This document shows positions 26,201-37,480 of a stretch of 64,000 nucleotides of DNA, one piece after another (the stretch's first letter is position 1; every line of letters begins with the position of its first letter). The stretch is taken from NCBI GenBank assembly GCA_003864495.1, contig ML133426.1:1984001-2048000 (forward strand). The letters are read 5' to 3'. The notes under the pieces were generated by a model that did no database searches, was not told where the DNA came from, and saw only the letters and a program-made list of their open reading frames with translations. This stretch comes from Nemopilema nomurai (taxonomy: Eukaryota; Cnidaria; Scyphozoa; Rhizostomeae; Rhizostomatidae). A program made the translations under genes and the position numbers.

Positions 26201-29200
26201 CAATGATAATGCTGAGTGTAGAGCCCAGGGCCCCGAGGATGGCTGCGCTCCACATGGTCTCTCCAAGGAATGCCGGGATATACAGGACACCGCCCATCCA
26301 GTTTCCATACTTCTCTTGCAGTGGGTCGAGCATCGTGACGTATCTCTTACTTCTCATGAGTTTCGCGAAGAACATTCCACCTAGAATGGAACATCAAAAT
26401 GCTACTCGGCTATACCTTTACGGTGCTCATAATGCAAACTGAAAATACGAACAGATTAACCGCACTCTCAAAACGGCCAATATCTTAACTGAATGCTCAG
26501 ACTAAGGGTCAAAAGTTTATCGTTATTTTCAAAAGTTTATAGAATATGGGGCAAGAGGTCATCAAATTATTTACGTCATCGAATTCAATGAACAATTTTT
26601 TTGGTTGGGTTTTATTTATTCCGCCATGAAATGAAACAAGGTGAAACGCAAGCGGCATGTTTTGGAGCGCCTTATCGCAGGAGTAACTGGCAGAGGTTGG
26701 TAGAAGAACCTTGTCACAGCATGGCCCAGAAAAACCTGACTTGTTTAGAAATACAGAGTTAAATATGTAGAAATACAGAATTCAATATGATAGAAAAAGT
26801 AGCTTTTCTTTATTCTGTATCCTGTTATACCATTTATACTTTGCTTTATAAAGTCACTGTTTTGAAAAAAGGCCTCTGAAAAAACTTATAAAAAAACTTT
26901 TCTATCGTGCTATCCGAGTTTCTCGCCCACCGTCCGATCCTTGTTTGATAATAACTTTTTCTTAAATGAATTGGAAGACAAGTCATCTACGTATTCATGA
27001 TCCCTCTTTTGTTTGCAACTGTTTGGCATATTCAAATGAAGATAATCGCCTTGAATGAAAGTGTCAAAGCAAGGGCTCAATAGAACAGCCGGCCACTATA
27101 AGTAGCTCGAGCAAATCCAAACATGTTTAAGTTGTATCACCAAGCTTAGGAAAAAGGAAAATGAATTTTAATCTTCTTGTGGGCGATTTGCATTAGGTGA
27201 AAAGAATGGATACATGCATTCCATACACAGAATCGGCGAAAGACTTTGGAGTATTATAGTATTTGGAATATGTAGATTCCAACAACATCTCGTCACTGTT
27301 TTAATCCTTGATATTTTAGAAGCAAGGTTGGCAAAAATTGCCCTGTAATGTACCTTGTGGTTTTGGGTACTCGGCCTAACCAATTAGTGTACCCTTCAAC
27401 AAAGGTATTCCTAAATGCATGCCAATAGCTATATGGAGAACATTTCATGGCTAAATGAAAGAGAAATCTTTTTATGGCTGAAAGAAAGGTTTGCCACTTG
27501 GATAAAAGGTTTGAATTTTTAGCGTCCTCAAGGTTCCTAGAAGTGCCAGGTACAAGCCCCCAACCCCACTGTTCAGAAACCCGAAGTGTTTGACAGAGCA
27601 AGTAACCTGCTAAAGAGGCGCTGTGTTAAACTGGAACAAACCTCTAGAAATATTTTTAATATACACCTGTGGAGATAAAAAATTATTTATCGTTATGTGC
27701 AAGGACTTTGCCTGTCTGATGTTGCCAAAAATACATCAAATAAGCCGCCCACCTATTCTCTAATAACGAATTAGTTTACCCAATATTCTATTGATATATG
27801 ACATTCATTTTGGCGTGAAGAACGCTATCCTCTTTCTATATCTGCAAATTCCTACCACTAAATGAGTAATCCTAATCAACAGTTACGGAAGTGTTTACAA
27901 ATACGCACCTACCTCGAGAAGTATTGGAGCTGCCGGAGTAGCGATGGTTGGCGTGCAGCTTCAAGACATAACTATTTTAATTCATAGATACAAAGTTACT
28001 ATCCTTCATAAGGACAAGTAAATTAAGGCAGGGTAGGAGTCTAAGGGGCACGCAGCCAACCAACGGGTCCATACGCAAAGGCTCTGTCATCGAAGCTGAC
28101 TGTCATTGAGAGTGCTGCCTAATCGGTCGGAACCTTTTATAAATCCATGAAGTTATTACAAAAAGATTTGGTAAATACTTTTCTCAATTCATTCTTCTCA
28201 ACTAGACAGAACTGTTATTGATCTTTTCTCCTGGGGATCCTTTGGATCTAAGAAAAATGTGATACTTTAGAATCCAATTGCGAGGCACAAAATTTGGATG
28301 AACAAATTCCGCCCTTTTTATGGCGATTTCTGCCTCCTGAGTGAAAGATGTACCATCAAACTAAAGCGTGTAGCGAAATCAGAGATTGTTTCAATTTCAT
28401 TCTCTTTTACGCTGTCGAAGGTAAAGGTTGTAACAATCGTCTTGAACACAAGAGCGTGGCTTTATTATGGGCAAAATTTACTTTTCCTTATTCTTTTATT
28501 TTGACTGCGCGCCCCTTTGGCCCTGGTTTCAACAGTGAGAGGAATTCAAATCTTGAATGTAACGTAATCAGTTGGAAACTGATGCAAATGCTTTGAAAGC
28601 ACGTGGCTTTTAAAAGAAGGGAAGAAACGTGTGACGAGTTTACTCAAAGACAGACAGCCACTGACAGAAGAGAAACGAAAAGCAATCGAGAAAGGAAAAC
28701 TGCTATTGAAATAAGAATAGCAGACAACAGATAGTACCCTAGAGGGTTAACTGGAGAAGCGAGTAAGAACAGTGCAGGGAGCTAAAGCCAAAAATGACAC
28801 ACTAAAGTCACGAATGACGAATAACAAGAATAGCATGGAAAGTGAGTGAGTGAAAGCACACGGAGGAGGGAAGCAGTATTTGAAGTTAGTTTGACAAACT
28901 GAAGTCATTCGAGGTGAATGGAATACACACAGGATACAGGTAAATGGTATACACACAGGATACGCTTCACAAGAGGAGCTGACGGACTGTGAGTACAGAG
29001 AAAAAGAACTAAGCTTAACAAAGAAAGAGAACACAGCGGAGTAGCATGAAGTGATAAAAGCAGGGAGGGTTGAGACCAAAAAGCCAACGGCGAAAGCCAC
29101 TGTAAAAAGGAAGAAACAGATACCCTTGCGCGAATTTTGGTGACACTGCCAGCGGCCTATCCACGTCAGCGTTAAAAAGAATTTCTATCCATCGACGCTA

Positions 29201-32200
29201 CTGCGGTTATTTTGTGGGAGGACAACTATGGCTAAGTTCCAGTGTCACCTTACGGCTGCTTTGGCAAACTGTAAAAAATCGGTTAAAGAATAACCTGGCT
29301 GAAGTCGCAACGATCCACCATCAGCACGTTGAACGATTCAGCTGAGAGATCTGCTTGTCGCGGAACCGAGGTTGGAGCAGATCTACGAAGAACACTGCTA
29401 GTCATTGTGGGTTAGCGTACGAGGACACACACCCTAGGAGAGGCCTAGACAATCCACCCTCGTTTTCAGGTACACTGCTACATGCTAGGGAGTTAAAGGA
29501 AGTCTAATAACACTGGCCTAATCATGGTGTATGGCCTAATGCTGATGATGAAAGGGTTTGGGCAATGTCAGGATGGGGGTGTCGGGAGGGGGTGTCAGGG
29601 AAGGGGTGTCTGGATGGGGGTGTCTGGATGGGGGTGTCTGGATGGGGGTGTCAGGGTGGGGATGTCAGAATGGGGAAGTCGGGGTGGGGAGTACGTACTG
29701 ACTGCACATATCTACGATAATGAATGAAGTCGCACAAATATTCTTGGGGACTGGTAACTAGCTGATGAAAAAAACTGTTCTGAGTCAAACTACCTGTATT
29801 AGTATTATCATCGTGTTGTCAAAACTTGGTAAACGTTTTTCAGAAGTAGCTCTGGTGAACTACTGGAAAACCCCTTTATCGCCAGCTTAAAGGTACTGCG
29901 GTTACTCAAGCCAAAAATTAAAAGAATAAAGCTGATTTGGCCATCTAAAAAACCTCTTTGCTTTTCTAATTTGGGGATTTATTCTTGGCTTTGATACGCC
30001 GATGATCCTATTCTTGCATAGTGCACCAAAGACCAAAATGGCTAGTACTTTAAACAACAACCCCCTTACTTTGAAGTGAGTGTCCACTGTCTCTTCTTAA
30101 CGTAGGAAAAAAATAACGTAGGGAAGAAAGAACGTAGGGAAAAAGAAGAACGCAGACTTACCCAGTGTCAGGCTAAGAGCATACCCCCAGGGCGCCTGTG
30201 CCCACACTACTCCGCTGTTGTAGACGAGTTCTGCCGTCCCATTGATGTAGCCTCCACCTACCCATGTCGCTAGCAGGGGACAGACAAATTGAACATTAAA
30301 TCAAGCTTGGAATGGTTCTATCCGCAGGATCTCTACTTATGTGTAACAATAAAACTGAATAACTAATGAAAGTAGCAAGAAAATGTTGTCGATGCAAATG
30401 CCAAATGCAAATCGCAATAAAAAGAGGCTAAGTAGTAGGAATAACAAAATAGAGTAAATAATTGTAATTGAAAAAATCGAATATAAAGTAAGATACATGA
30501 AATAAAGTGCAACACATTACAATACCATGTGAATGTATTTGAAGGTTTTTAGAACAAAAATTTTTTAAAAACTGTGTACTTTTTTACTTTTACAACATTT
30601 ATCAGTTATAGAGCTTTAGAAATATTTATAGCTTACTATTTCCTAGTCAAGACACGTTTGACTAGTTGAATTCTTTCGTCATAAAATGATATGCACTTGC
30701 TTGTGGTTAATTACAACGTACTTTATAATAGCTTTAAAGTTTCTATGTTTTACGACAGTGGGTTCAAGTCAATGCGCAGCAGCTACATTTCTTGGGCTAG
30801 ACAGCAAGGAAACTTCAGGGAAATCCGTTTATATACTAACTGCGAATTGACAGTTATTCCACTACAAAATGTTTATATCATTTAAAATTGGAATTTGAGG
30901 TGTCTACACATGAAATTCTAGCGCAAGCCCTTATTTGCACCTTATCTGATTTCTGTGGATAAACGTCACTTTTCAATTATGTGAAGACTTGGTTCATCTC
31001 TTTGTGTGCTGCTTTTCGTTCATTTTTCAATCCAACAATCTCCTTTGCAAGCAGAAATTAAAGCAAGCAATTTTTTGTTCTTAGTGACCTAAATATTGAT
31101 GTTTCACATATCAAGCATTTGAAAGTGTCATTATTTTCCTTTTAAGGATTCATGGTAAACTTGCAAGACAGCTAGCAAATGGGCCAACGACTTTCAGATA
31201 GTGTCCTTGTCTTTTCAAGAACGAAAATGCCCAGAAAAAGGAATATTCAATTTATATCCGATCTCCTTTTGAAGGCATTCAGAACACAGTTTCAGAGCAT
31301 CTCATTTCAAAGTGTCTGCGTGGATGGTACTTTGCTTGCCGATTAAGCATCTTTTTGTCGTCACTACCATTCCTGGACAACTTTACTCGACAGTTCTTCC
31401 ATAGACACAAAAATAACACATCATTGCTGATCCTCCAATTAAAGCCAGCATTTCTTACTGACTCACCAAGTCATCTAGGTCATTTGATACTTTGCCGAGT
31501 TCATTTTCAACATCTGGATTTCTTGTACTGATTCCTTCTTAAAAATGTATGTTGTTAAAGTTTTTCGCAGTTTAAGAGTTTCCAGGTAAAGTAGTAGCCA
31601 TAAATTAGGGCATGTTGAGCAGCGAAAACTGTACTCAAACAATTATTATCAATGAAGTCTTGACTTGTATCGGCCATCAAGTTTACCGGCAAATCATCCA
31701 AAATTTTGACCTCTCTCTTAAAAAATGCTTCAGATGCTATGAATACCATTCAACGCTAAGCTGAGAGTTTCCATGGCATACTTTGATGTGCTGTTTGCAA
31801 TAATAAGATTCATCCACTTTTAATTTCGGTGTTTAGGATCTGATTCTGTGATCTGATTCTGTGATCTGATTCTCGTATTTTGAAGTGTATTTATTTGTCT
31901 TCTCCTAATTCTTCGGCCAAATAAATATCTGTTTCGTCTGCTCTTGCGGAAATGCTCGTCTTTTGTGGTTGGGTCGTTGACATCCCTAACTTCTCAGGAA
32001 GGTTACTTGCCTCTAGCAGAATCCTGAACTGTCTGCTCTGGTCAGAATAGAATGGTGGCAGAAATTTGTTTGTTAATAATTAATTGGTTGGGAAGTATGA
32101 ACCAAGAGCAGTTTTAAAAAGCAGCTGGAATATCAGTGTCTTCAGAGAATTGTTTTTGCGATGCGATCTTAATTCTTGGATAATCAACTTCTTCATAGGA

Positions 32201-35200
32201 AATGCGAAATTATGCAAATTTCCAGTCAGCAGTTCAGAACCAACGGCTTCAGGATCTTCGGGCTGCCTTAGGTTTAGGACCATGCATAAAATTCCCAATT
32301 ATCATCACACACCATCCATGAAATAAACTAAGCTTTTCTTCCGAAGTTTCTGGCTTTCATAAAAGTGGTGTTGGTTACAGAAATTGCCAGTGAAAAGAAC
32401 TTTTGTGATATAAATGTATTTTTGAATATATGAGAAATCGATAGAGCATAGAAAGAAAGAGCAAAGCCAGTTTTTTCATTTAAGTTGCGTTAAAGTCATA
32501 TTCCTGGGTCTTTGAAAATTTTCTACATACGCACACTTTTCTCACATTGAGAAATGCTCCCATGTTTTAAAAGAAACCCAAACGATTATCTTGTTAAAGA
32601 AAGGAATATTTGAGAAAGATCTCACGCATGGAAGGTCAGTAGCATTAACACTTCAAGCTTTCAATGTTTCAAAGTTGTTGTCTATTTCATGTCCCCCCCT
32701 CCCCCCCCCTCACTCTGACGCCAGTGATAAAAATGGTAACACAAGTTCAAGAACCTTTGCCTGAAGAAAGAAACTGCTCATTCTGTGACCGGAAAGAAAT
32801 CCCTGCATTTTAGCAATGATTTGAAACGCTAGCGTTAATACAAAGCTGGGGAAAATTCATCTACTGTAGAAGTACTGTAAAAGCTCTATTAATCCCTCCT
32901 CTCTAGTAAGCGCCAATTTTAAGCAGAAATTTGAAATAACACTCCTCTCAATTAAGCCCCCCATTTTCATACAAGAATGACTATAGGGTAAAGTGCAACG
33001 ATTAAGTGATATATTTCATCGTAATATTGGAAATCGTTATAACTAAGATTTTAAACATTATTGAATTCAATGATTAACAATTAGATTGTTAAACATTCTC
33101 ATTTTTGGATATAAACCAGAAAAGTACAGAAAGTAAGAATCATTTTTGTATCCTTGGTCTTGATTTTTTAAATAAGCCCCCTCTTCAATAAGCCACCCCC
33201 CCCCCGAACTAGGACTTCGAAAGTTGAAGAAGCCCGCGGGGGCTTAACTTAGTTTTGTGCACAGAATCAGTTTTATTCAATACGAGTCTTCAGGCAATGG
33301 GAAATTTGATATTCACCGAACTCTTCATAACTAGATAAATAATGTGGTTGAAATTCAAGAATTTTCTTCTGACAACACAATGAAATAAAGGCCAACCGCA
33401 GATCACTTTGTCTTTGGGGTTTAGTGGTGACACTTCCGTTTCCAAGGCTTGCTTTGGGGGCTTGAACTGAAACTAAGGGATTAAATAACAATTCGTTTAA
33501 AATTAGTTTCTTGGCTGTTCCAATGACACATTTTTCCAAGGTTACATATATTCGTAAGAAACATGCGCCTTTGTGCTATTGATATGTTAACATCCAAGAT
33601 AAGCTTGTGAAGGTTCAATGAGCTCCAGCCCCCAGCCCCCTTCCTCTCCCCTGACGTTCCGACGGGCCTGCACGAAACCCTTTAATCGGAATCGGAATGT
33701 TGGGAATCGAAACAAACGGAGACTGTGACGCGTCGCTGCGGCAACATGATTAACTTTTTTTTGAATGCAGTTTTAATCAATCGCGAAGGGTTCATCTTCG
33801 TAACGGAAATGACGAAGCGGCATGGTTGAACGGAACAGGAATTTTCCTAGACTTTATAAGTTAGCAGACACTGAACAAGGGAGCTCCTTTAGGAAAACCT
33901 AATTTTTCCAGGTTCCGAAGTACACAGGAAATTGTAACCCTAGATTTTGCATGCTCTTCTATCAGAAAATGATGATTTAACGTTGCTAAATCCAATCTGT
34001 GGTTATTTTTCCTGTCCACCTCTGGTTCTATATTATTTCCCTGCTAGCATTTAGCACAAGGCCCTGTTTAATGGGCGTTAAGACTCTACAACACAACCTT
34101 TCATGTCTACGGGCCTAATAGCAGGTGTTAAAAGAGGGCTCGTTCTAGATGTAGCAAAATTAGAATATATCAATATGTTTACATATGCGCATGCTGCTAT
34201 GATGAGAAAGATGTGAAGGTGACGATGATTTTGATTGTCCGCTGCAGGCCAAATGATTGTTGGTTTGTGTGTCAAGTTCGAGATGTGGTCAAAAGTCCTG
34301 ACGGTCACGCAACTTGCCTGTTCAAGCAGGGTTCCAAGGGTGGGTTCACAACAAACGTTGTTTCGGCTTCATTCGTGGTAAACAATTATGCTTTGCTTTG
34401 CCGCCTAACTAGTTTGCAACTTATTTGGAAAATAACTAAACTTCGTGTAGTTTGTTCTTCTGTAGGTTCACATGCCTGACAAATCCGCGAATGAAGGACG
34501 CTTCATTGCCATAAAATGACTGACACATGTAAACTACATTTGGAAACTTACTTCAAATGTTTTCACTTCAAAAAGTGACAGGTTCAAAACAAACTTTTTA
34601 ACTAGAGCGGGAAACGGTTGAGAAACTTTCTGTTTTCTAAAAAAAGATTCTCTTTCCATTCAATTTCCTTTTTCTCTTTCGAGTTAAAGGTCATCCTAAA
34701 CTGAAGTTGATCATTTTTGATGCAGATTTTCATAGATTCTGAGTTTACAATAAAATTCACTGAAAGCAGACCCATTTAACTAATCTGATCAAATAAGTGA
34801 AACTTGGTTCAAACGATCGAGGAAGGAAAAGGAAAATTCAGTAGACAATAAGTTAAAAATGAAAATTTGGGCGACGTTACATGAGAAACATTGAAATATA
34901 GTCTGAGTCCTCCGCTAGCCATTGAATTTGACAACGATGCCTGGAAAAGAATTCGCAGGTCGATAGAACCATTGGGTGTAGCTGTAAATTCACTAATCTG
35001 CAGGCTGAAAAGCGATGATCGTTGGCAGACTAGATAAACCACCATCCAGTTAGCCGGCCTTAATTATCTTTGGAAATGGAAGCCACTACAGAAAGAATCA
35101 AACAATTTAACAATGCCTGAACCATCCCGAAAACGAACACTTCGAATTGGCCCTTCGCTGGAAACATTACACTCAGAAAGTTTCTTTTGCTCAAGCTTTA

Positions 35201-35948
35201 AGCTCAACTTGGAAGTGGGATGTTTTTTGAAACAATTATTAAAATGTCGAAACTGGTTAACTTTTCGGGCAGGTACTTTCGGGGGCTGTCTACGTCCTTC
35301 GCTAATCGCTTGAAAATATCAACCTGAAGAGCTGTTCTTCTCCCAATTCCACCCTACTTTTTGACGGCAAAATGGATCCGATAATCGATCATGAGTTTTA
35401 TAGTTAAACTTTGAAATTATTCTCGAAAGGTCGAGTCGCGTCTGAGAATTGAGATTCAAGTTGCCCGTGAAGCGTTCGAATCAACCAGACAGTTAAAAAA
35501 TTCCCGCGTGTCTCGAAATAATCTCTAATAGTGACCTCAAATCAGCTCAGATCTAAGGTATCTTTTATTTATTGTAATCTTTAGCAGAAACGGTTATTTT
35601 TTGGAGTTCAAAACCATTTTGATACCGGTTTACCCACCGGGCGTTGGTAACTTCTCTAATTAACGTTGTCTCAAAAACATTACAAAGACAAATAATGAAA
35701 GTCGACATTACTAAAACTGCTTTGTGAAGTCTGCTTTTTTCGTCGAAAGTGTTCAAAGTACTAATACCTGTCATAGTAAAACAGCCGACAAACCAGCCAA
35801 GGTTCCGTCCTGCCAGCATAACATCCTCATCTTCTCGTACAGTTCCGCGGGTCTTTTTTGACTGGACTTTGGCTGCAACTATCCCGATTACGAATATGAC
35901 TATATAGAAAATAATAACAGCAATTAGTCCGGCGATATTTACTGCCAT
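23218..35948 (-). CDS. SLC5A7-like sodium-dependent choline transporter, 7 exons
   Basis: Exons in transcript order: 35768-35948, 30162-30269, 26076-26380, 25468-25593, 24598-24751, 24160-24398, 23218-23721. They total 1617 nt, 538 aa (human SLC5A7 is 580). The family couples sodium to uptake of choline across the plasma membrane, in neurons for acetylcholine synthesis. Matches along the whole length include an N-terminal first helix (about 6-26), [18 protein letters not shown] across the first junction, [47 protein letters not shown] and [21 protein letters not shown] (SADSS near 347-351). The last helix is followed by a short tail ending NNHLA. Potential N-glycosylation sites lie in the loop after residue 292. 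Starts AAGATGG. The tail is shorter than the vertebrate one. Substrate is inferred from similarity; a related SLC5 substrate is possible. Confidence 0.93.
24477..24586. repeat. 17-bp purine-rich minisatellite in an SLC5A7-like intron
   Basis: About six imperfect copies of gggcagcgaggcaggaa and close variants. On the transcribed strand it is C/T-rich. It lies inside the intron after exon 24598-24751, ending only a few bases from that exon's donor site (GTAGGT, read on the minus strand at 24597-24592). Confidence 0.85.
29567..29690. repeat. G-rich minisatellite, roughly 14-bp unit, in intron
   Basis: Units of the type gggtgtctggatgg, about eight or nine copies, degrading at both ends. Runs of four to five G recur every unit on the plus strand, so this stretch could form G-quadruplexes. 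It lies in the large second intron of the SLC5A7-like gene. Confidence 0.8.
31837..31873. repeat. 13-bp direct repeat, three copies
   Basis: gatctgattctgt is repeated almost exactly three times in the first intron of the SLC5A7-like gene. Confidence 0.85.
32693..32709. repeat. C homopolymer tract
   Basis: A cytosine run interrupted by single thymines in the first SLC5A7-like intron; a second C run lies near 33197-33206. Both are likely length-polymorphic. Confidence 0.7.
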
Positions 35949-36607
35949 CTTAACTTGGTCTGCTTACCTTACCTTATGTCTAGAATTGGGATAAAGATTT
36001 TGACTTGCGACAATGTGCTTGCAACGATATCAAATTTCACGTCTCATAGTGCGCATGTGCAGCTGACTTTTCGTCATCACAATTGCAGCATGGGATGTGG
36101 AGCCCAAACTTGGGATGCGCGCGCGTTGGGTTTTTTACAATGACAATAAAACGCCTGACCCCTGAACGGCAAATTTCCAACGACAAACCTACTGCTATAT
36201 AAAATCAATCTTTTACGCATGCGCACCTTTTTGTTATTGTTCTCATTTTGCGTAGAAAAAATCTGGTGGCCTAAAGCCCAGATTTCACACGAAGATAGAT
36301 ATTTTCATGGTGTTGTTATCTTTTGATAAAGTAAAAGCATTGATTGAAATGAAAAGAGTGAACGGTTAGAAAATGAGACAACGTTACCAAGAACAAAACA
36401 CAATGGCAATGGGCAATGGAATATCAAATAATAAGCCTTGGTGAATCAAAAGTACAATAAAGCCAAGGGGTTAGATCGCCAACATTGGAAACTAAAAGCA
36501 CAACTAATTTTTAGCAGCCCGTTTACATATAAGCAAGATCATGCAAGTTGTTCTCATAAATAGCAAGTCTTTATTGAAATATTTTGACAAAATGATGAGC
36601 AAATAAA
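35949..36607. other. Upstream flank of the SLC5A7-like gene
   Basis: Should include its promoter and 5' untranslated region. No TATA box or other element was identified with confidence. Confidence 0.4.
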
Positions 36608-36769
36608 TAGGGGCGCAACTAGGATACTTTAAGGGCAGGGATTTCGGGGTAGAAATGAGGCATAAAGACATTGGATTTCCATGGGAATAGGGAAAAATTC
36701 ATTTCCTTGCCACAAAGGGCAGGGATTGTAACCACCACAACCCCCACCCCCTCCTTAGATGCGCCCCTG
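36608..36769. mobile_element. MITE-like element, 162 bp, hAT-type ends
   Basis: Left end reads TAGGGGCGCAACTA and the right end, reverse-complemented, reads CAGGGGCGCATCTA: 12 of 14 positions agree. The interior has no coding capacity. Flanks caaataaa and ataaagga share only part of a possible target duplication, so the insertion is old or the ends are off by a few bases. Confidence 0.5.
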
Positions 36770-37264
36770 ATAAAGGAGCAAGTTTTTTTAGTAGCACTTT
36801 CCCTTTTGCAATGGTCGCAGCGCAAAATATGATGTCGTTCTGTATGCTGCTACTTGCATGTCTTTCATTACCTTTTCCATGGTCAAGATGATCTGCAAGA
36901 GCTTTGTCTCAATCACCTTCGTTCACCTCCGGCCCACCTCTTCCTCCAAACACGCTGCCACCACAAAATGAACAATGGAGTGCAAGATGGAGGGTGGTAT
37001 CGATCAAAAGTTTCATTATGGCACGATTTTCTTCAATTTGTTTCTTGTGAACTCCACGTTCCTCGGCACTCGCCATTAGCCAGTCTCAGCTTGTTTGTAT
37101 CATCTTTCCAACGGACATCAAATGAGCCTTTGATACTTCTTGTTTAACTATTTTCTCCAAACCTTTTTCCATTTATTGATTCCTAGCTCTGAATCAACCA
37201 AATTTCTACGAAAATTACTCTCTACAAGGTAACAACAAACAAGAAAAACAATAGATTTTATTCT

Positions 37265-37480
37265 TCAAGGGAGATAAACTACCCGGTCCCTATCGTAGTT
37301 CCCATTCGTGTACCATGCAAGGCAAAATTCCCTGCAGTCGTCTCCTGCAGGGATGTCGAAATTCCCTTGTTTTCCATGTTGAAATGCTCCTATCCTTGAC
37401 ATCTCTGCAGCACATTCTGGTGTCAGGTGAACCCCCGAGCAATGTGCTGGGTCAGTTGGAAAACCCAACGATTTATCCAT
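37265..37480 (-). CDS. Hypothetical 71-aa ORF or terminal exon
   Basis: Not recognised. The peptide has five Cys and balanced composition (HCSGVHLTPECAAEM, then DDCREFC) and ends RVVYLP. An AATAAA on the minus strand lies three bases after the stop codon, which suits the end of a transcript. There is no signal peptide at the listed start. Two acceptor-like sites occur inside the frame (ACCCAG and GCTGCAG), so it may be a last exon whose earlier exons I could not find. It could equally be chance. Confidence 0.3.
   Translation of the reverse strand: MDKSLGFPTDPAHCSGVHLTPECAAEMSRIGAFQHGKQGNFDIPAGDDCREFCLAWYTNGNYDRDRVVYLP

Noticed and set aside
28747..29100. 117-aa minus ORF rich in Ser, Phe and Cys
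   Set aside because: Lies in an intron of the SLC5A7-like gene and is read from purine-rich low-complexity sequence; it lacks conserved features.
32876..33246. Possible transposon marked by repeated aagcccc/ggggctt wording
   Set aside because: The similar segments are short and I could not define termini or a target duplication.
35440..35500. tRNA-like B box (gttcgaatc)
   Set aside because: No A box, no acceptor stem pairing and no cloverleaf could be drawn around it.
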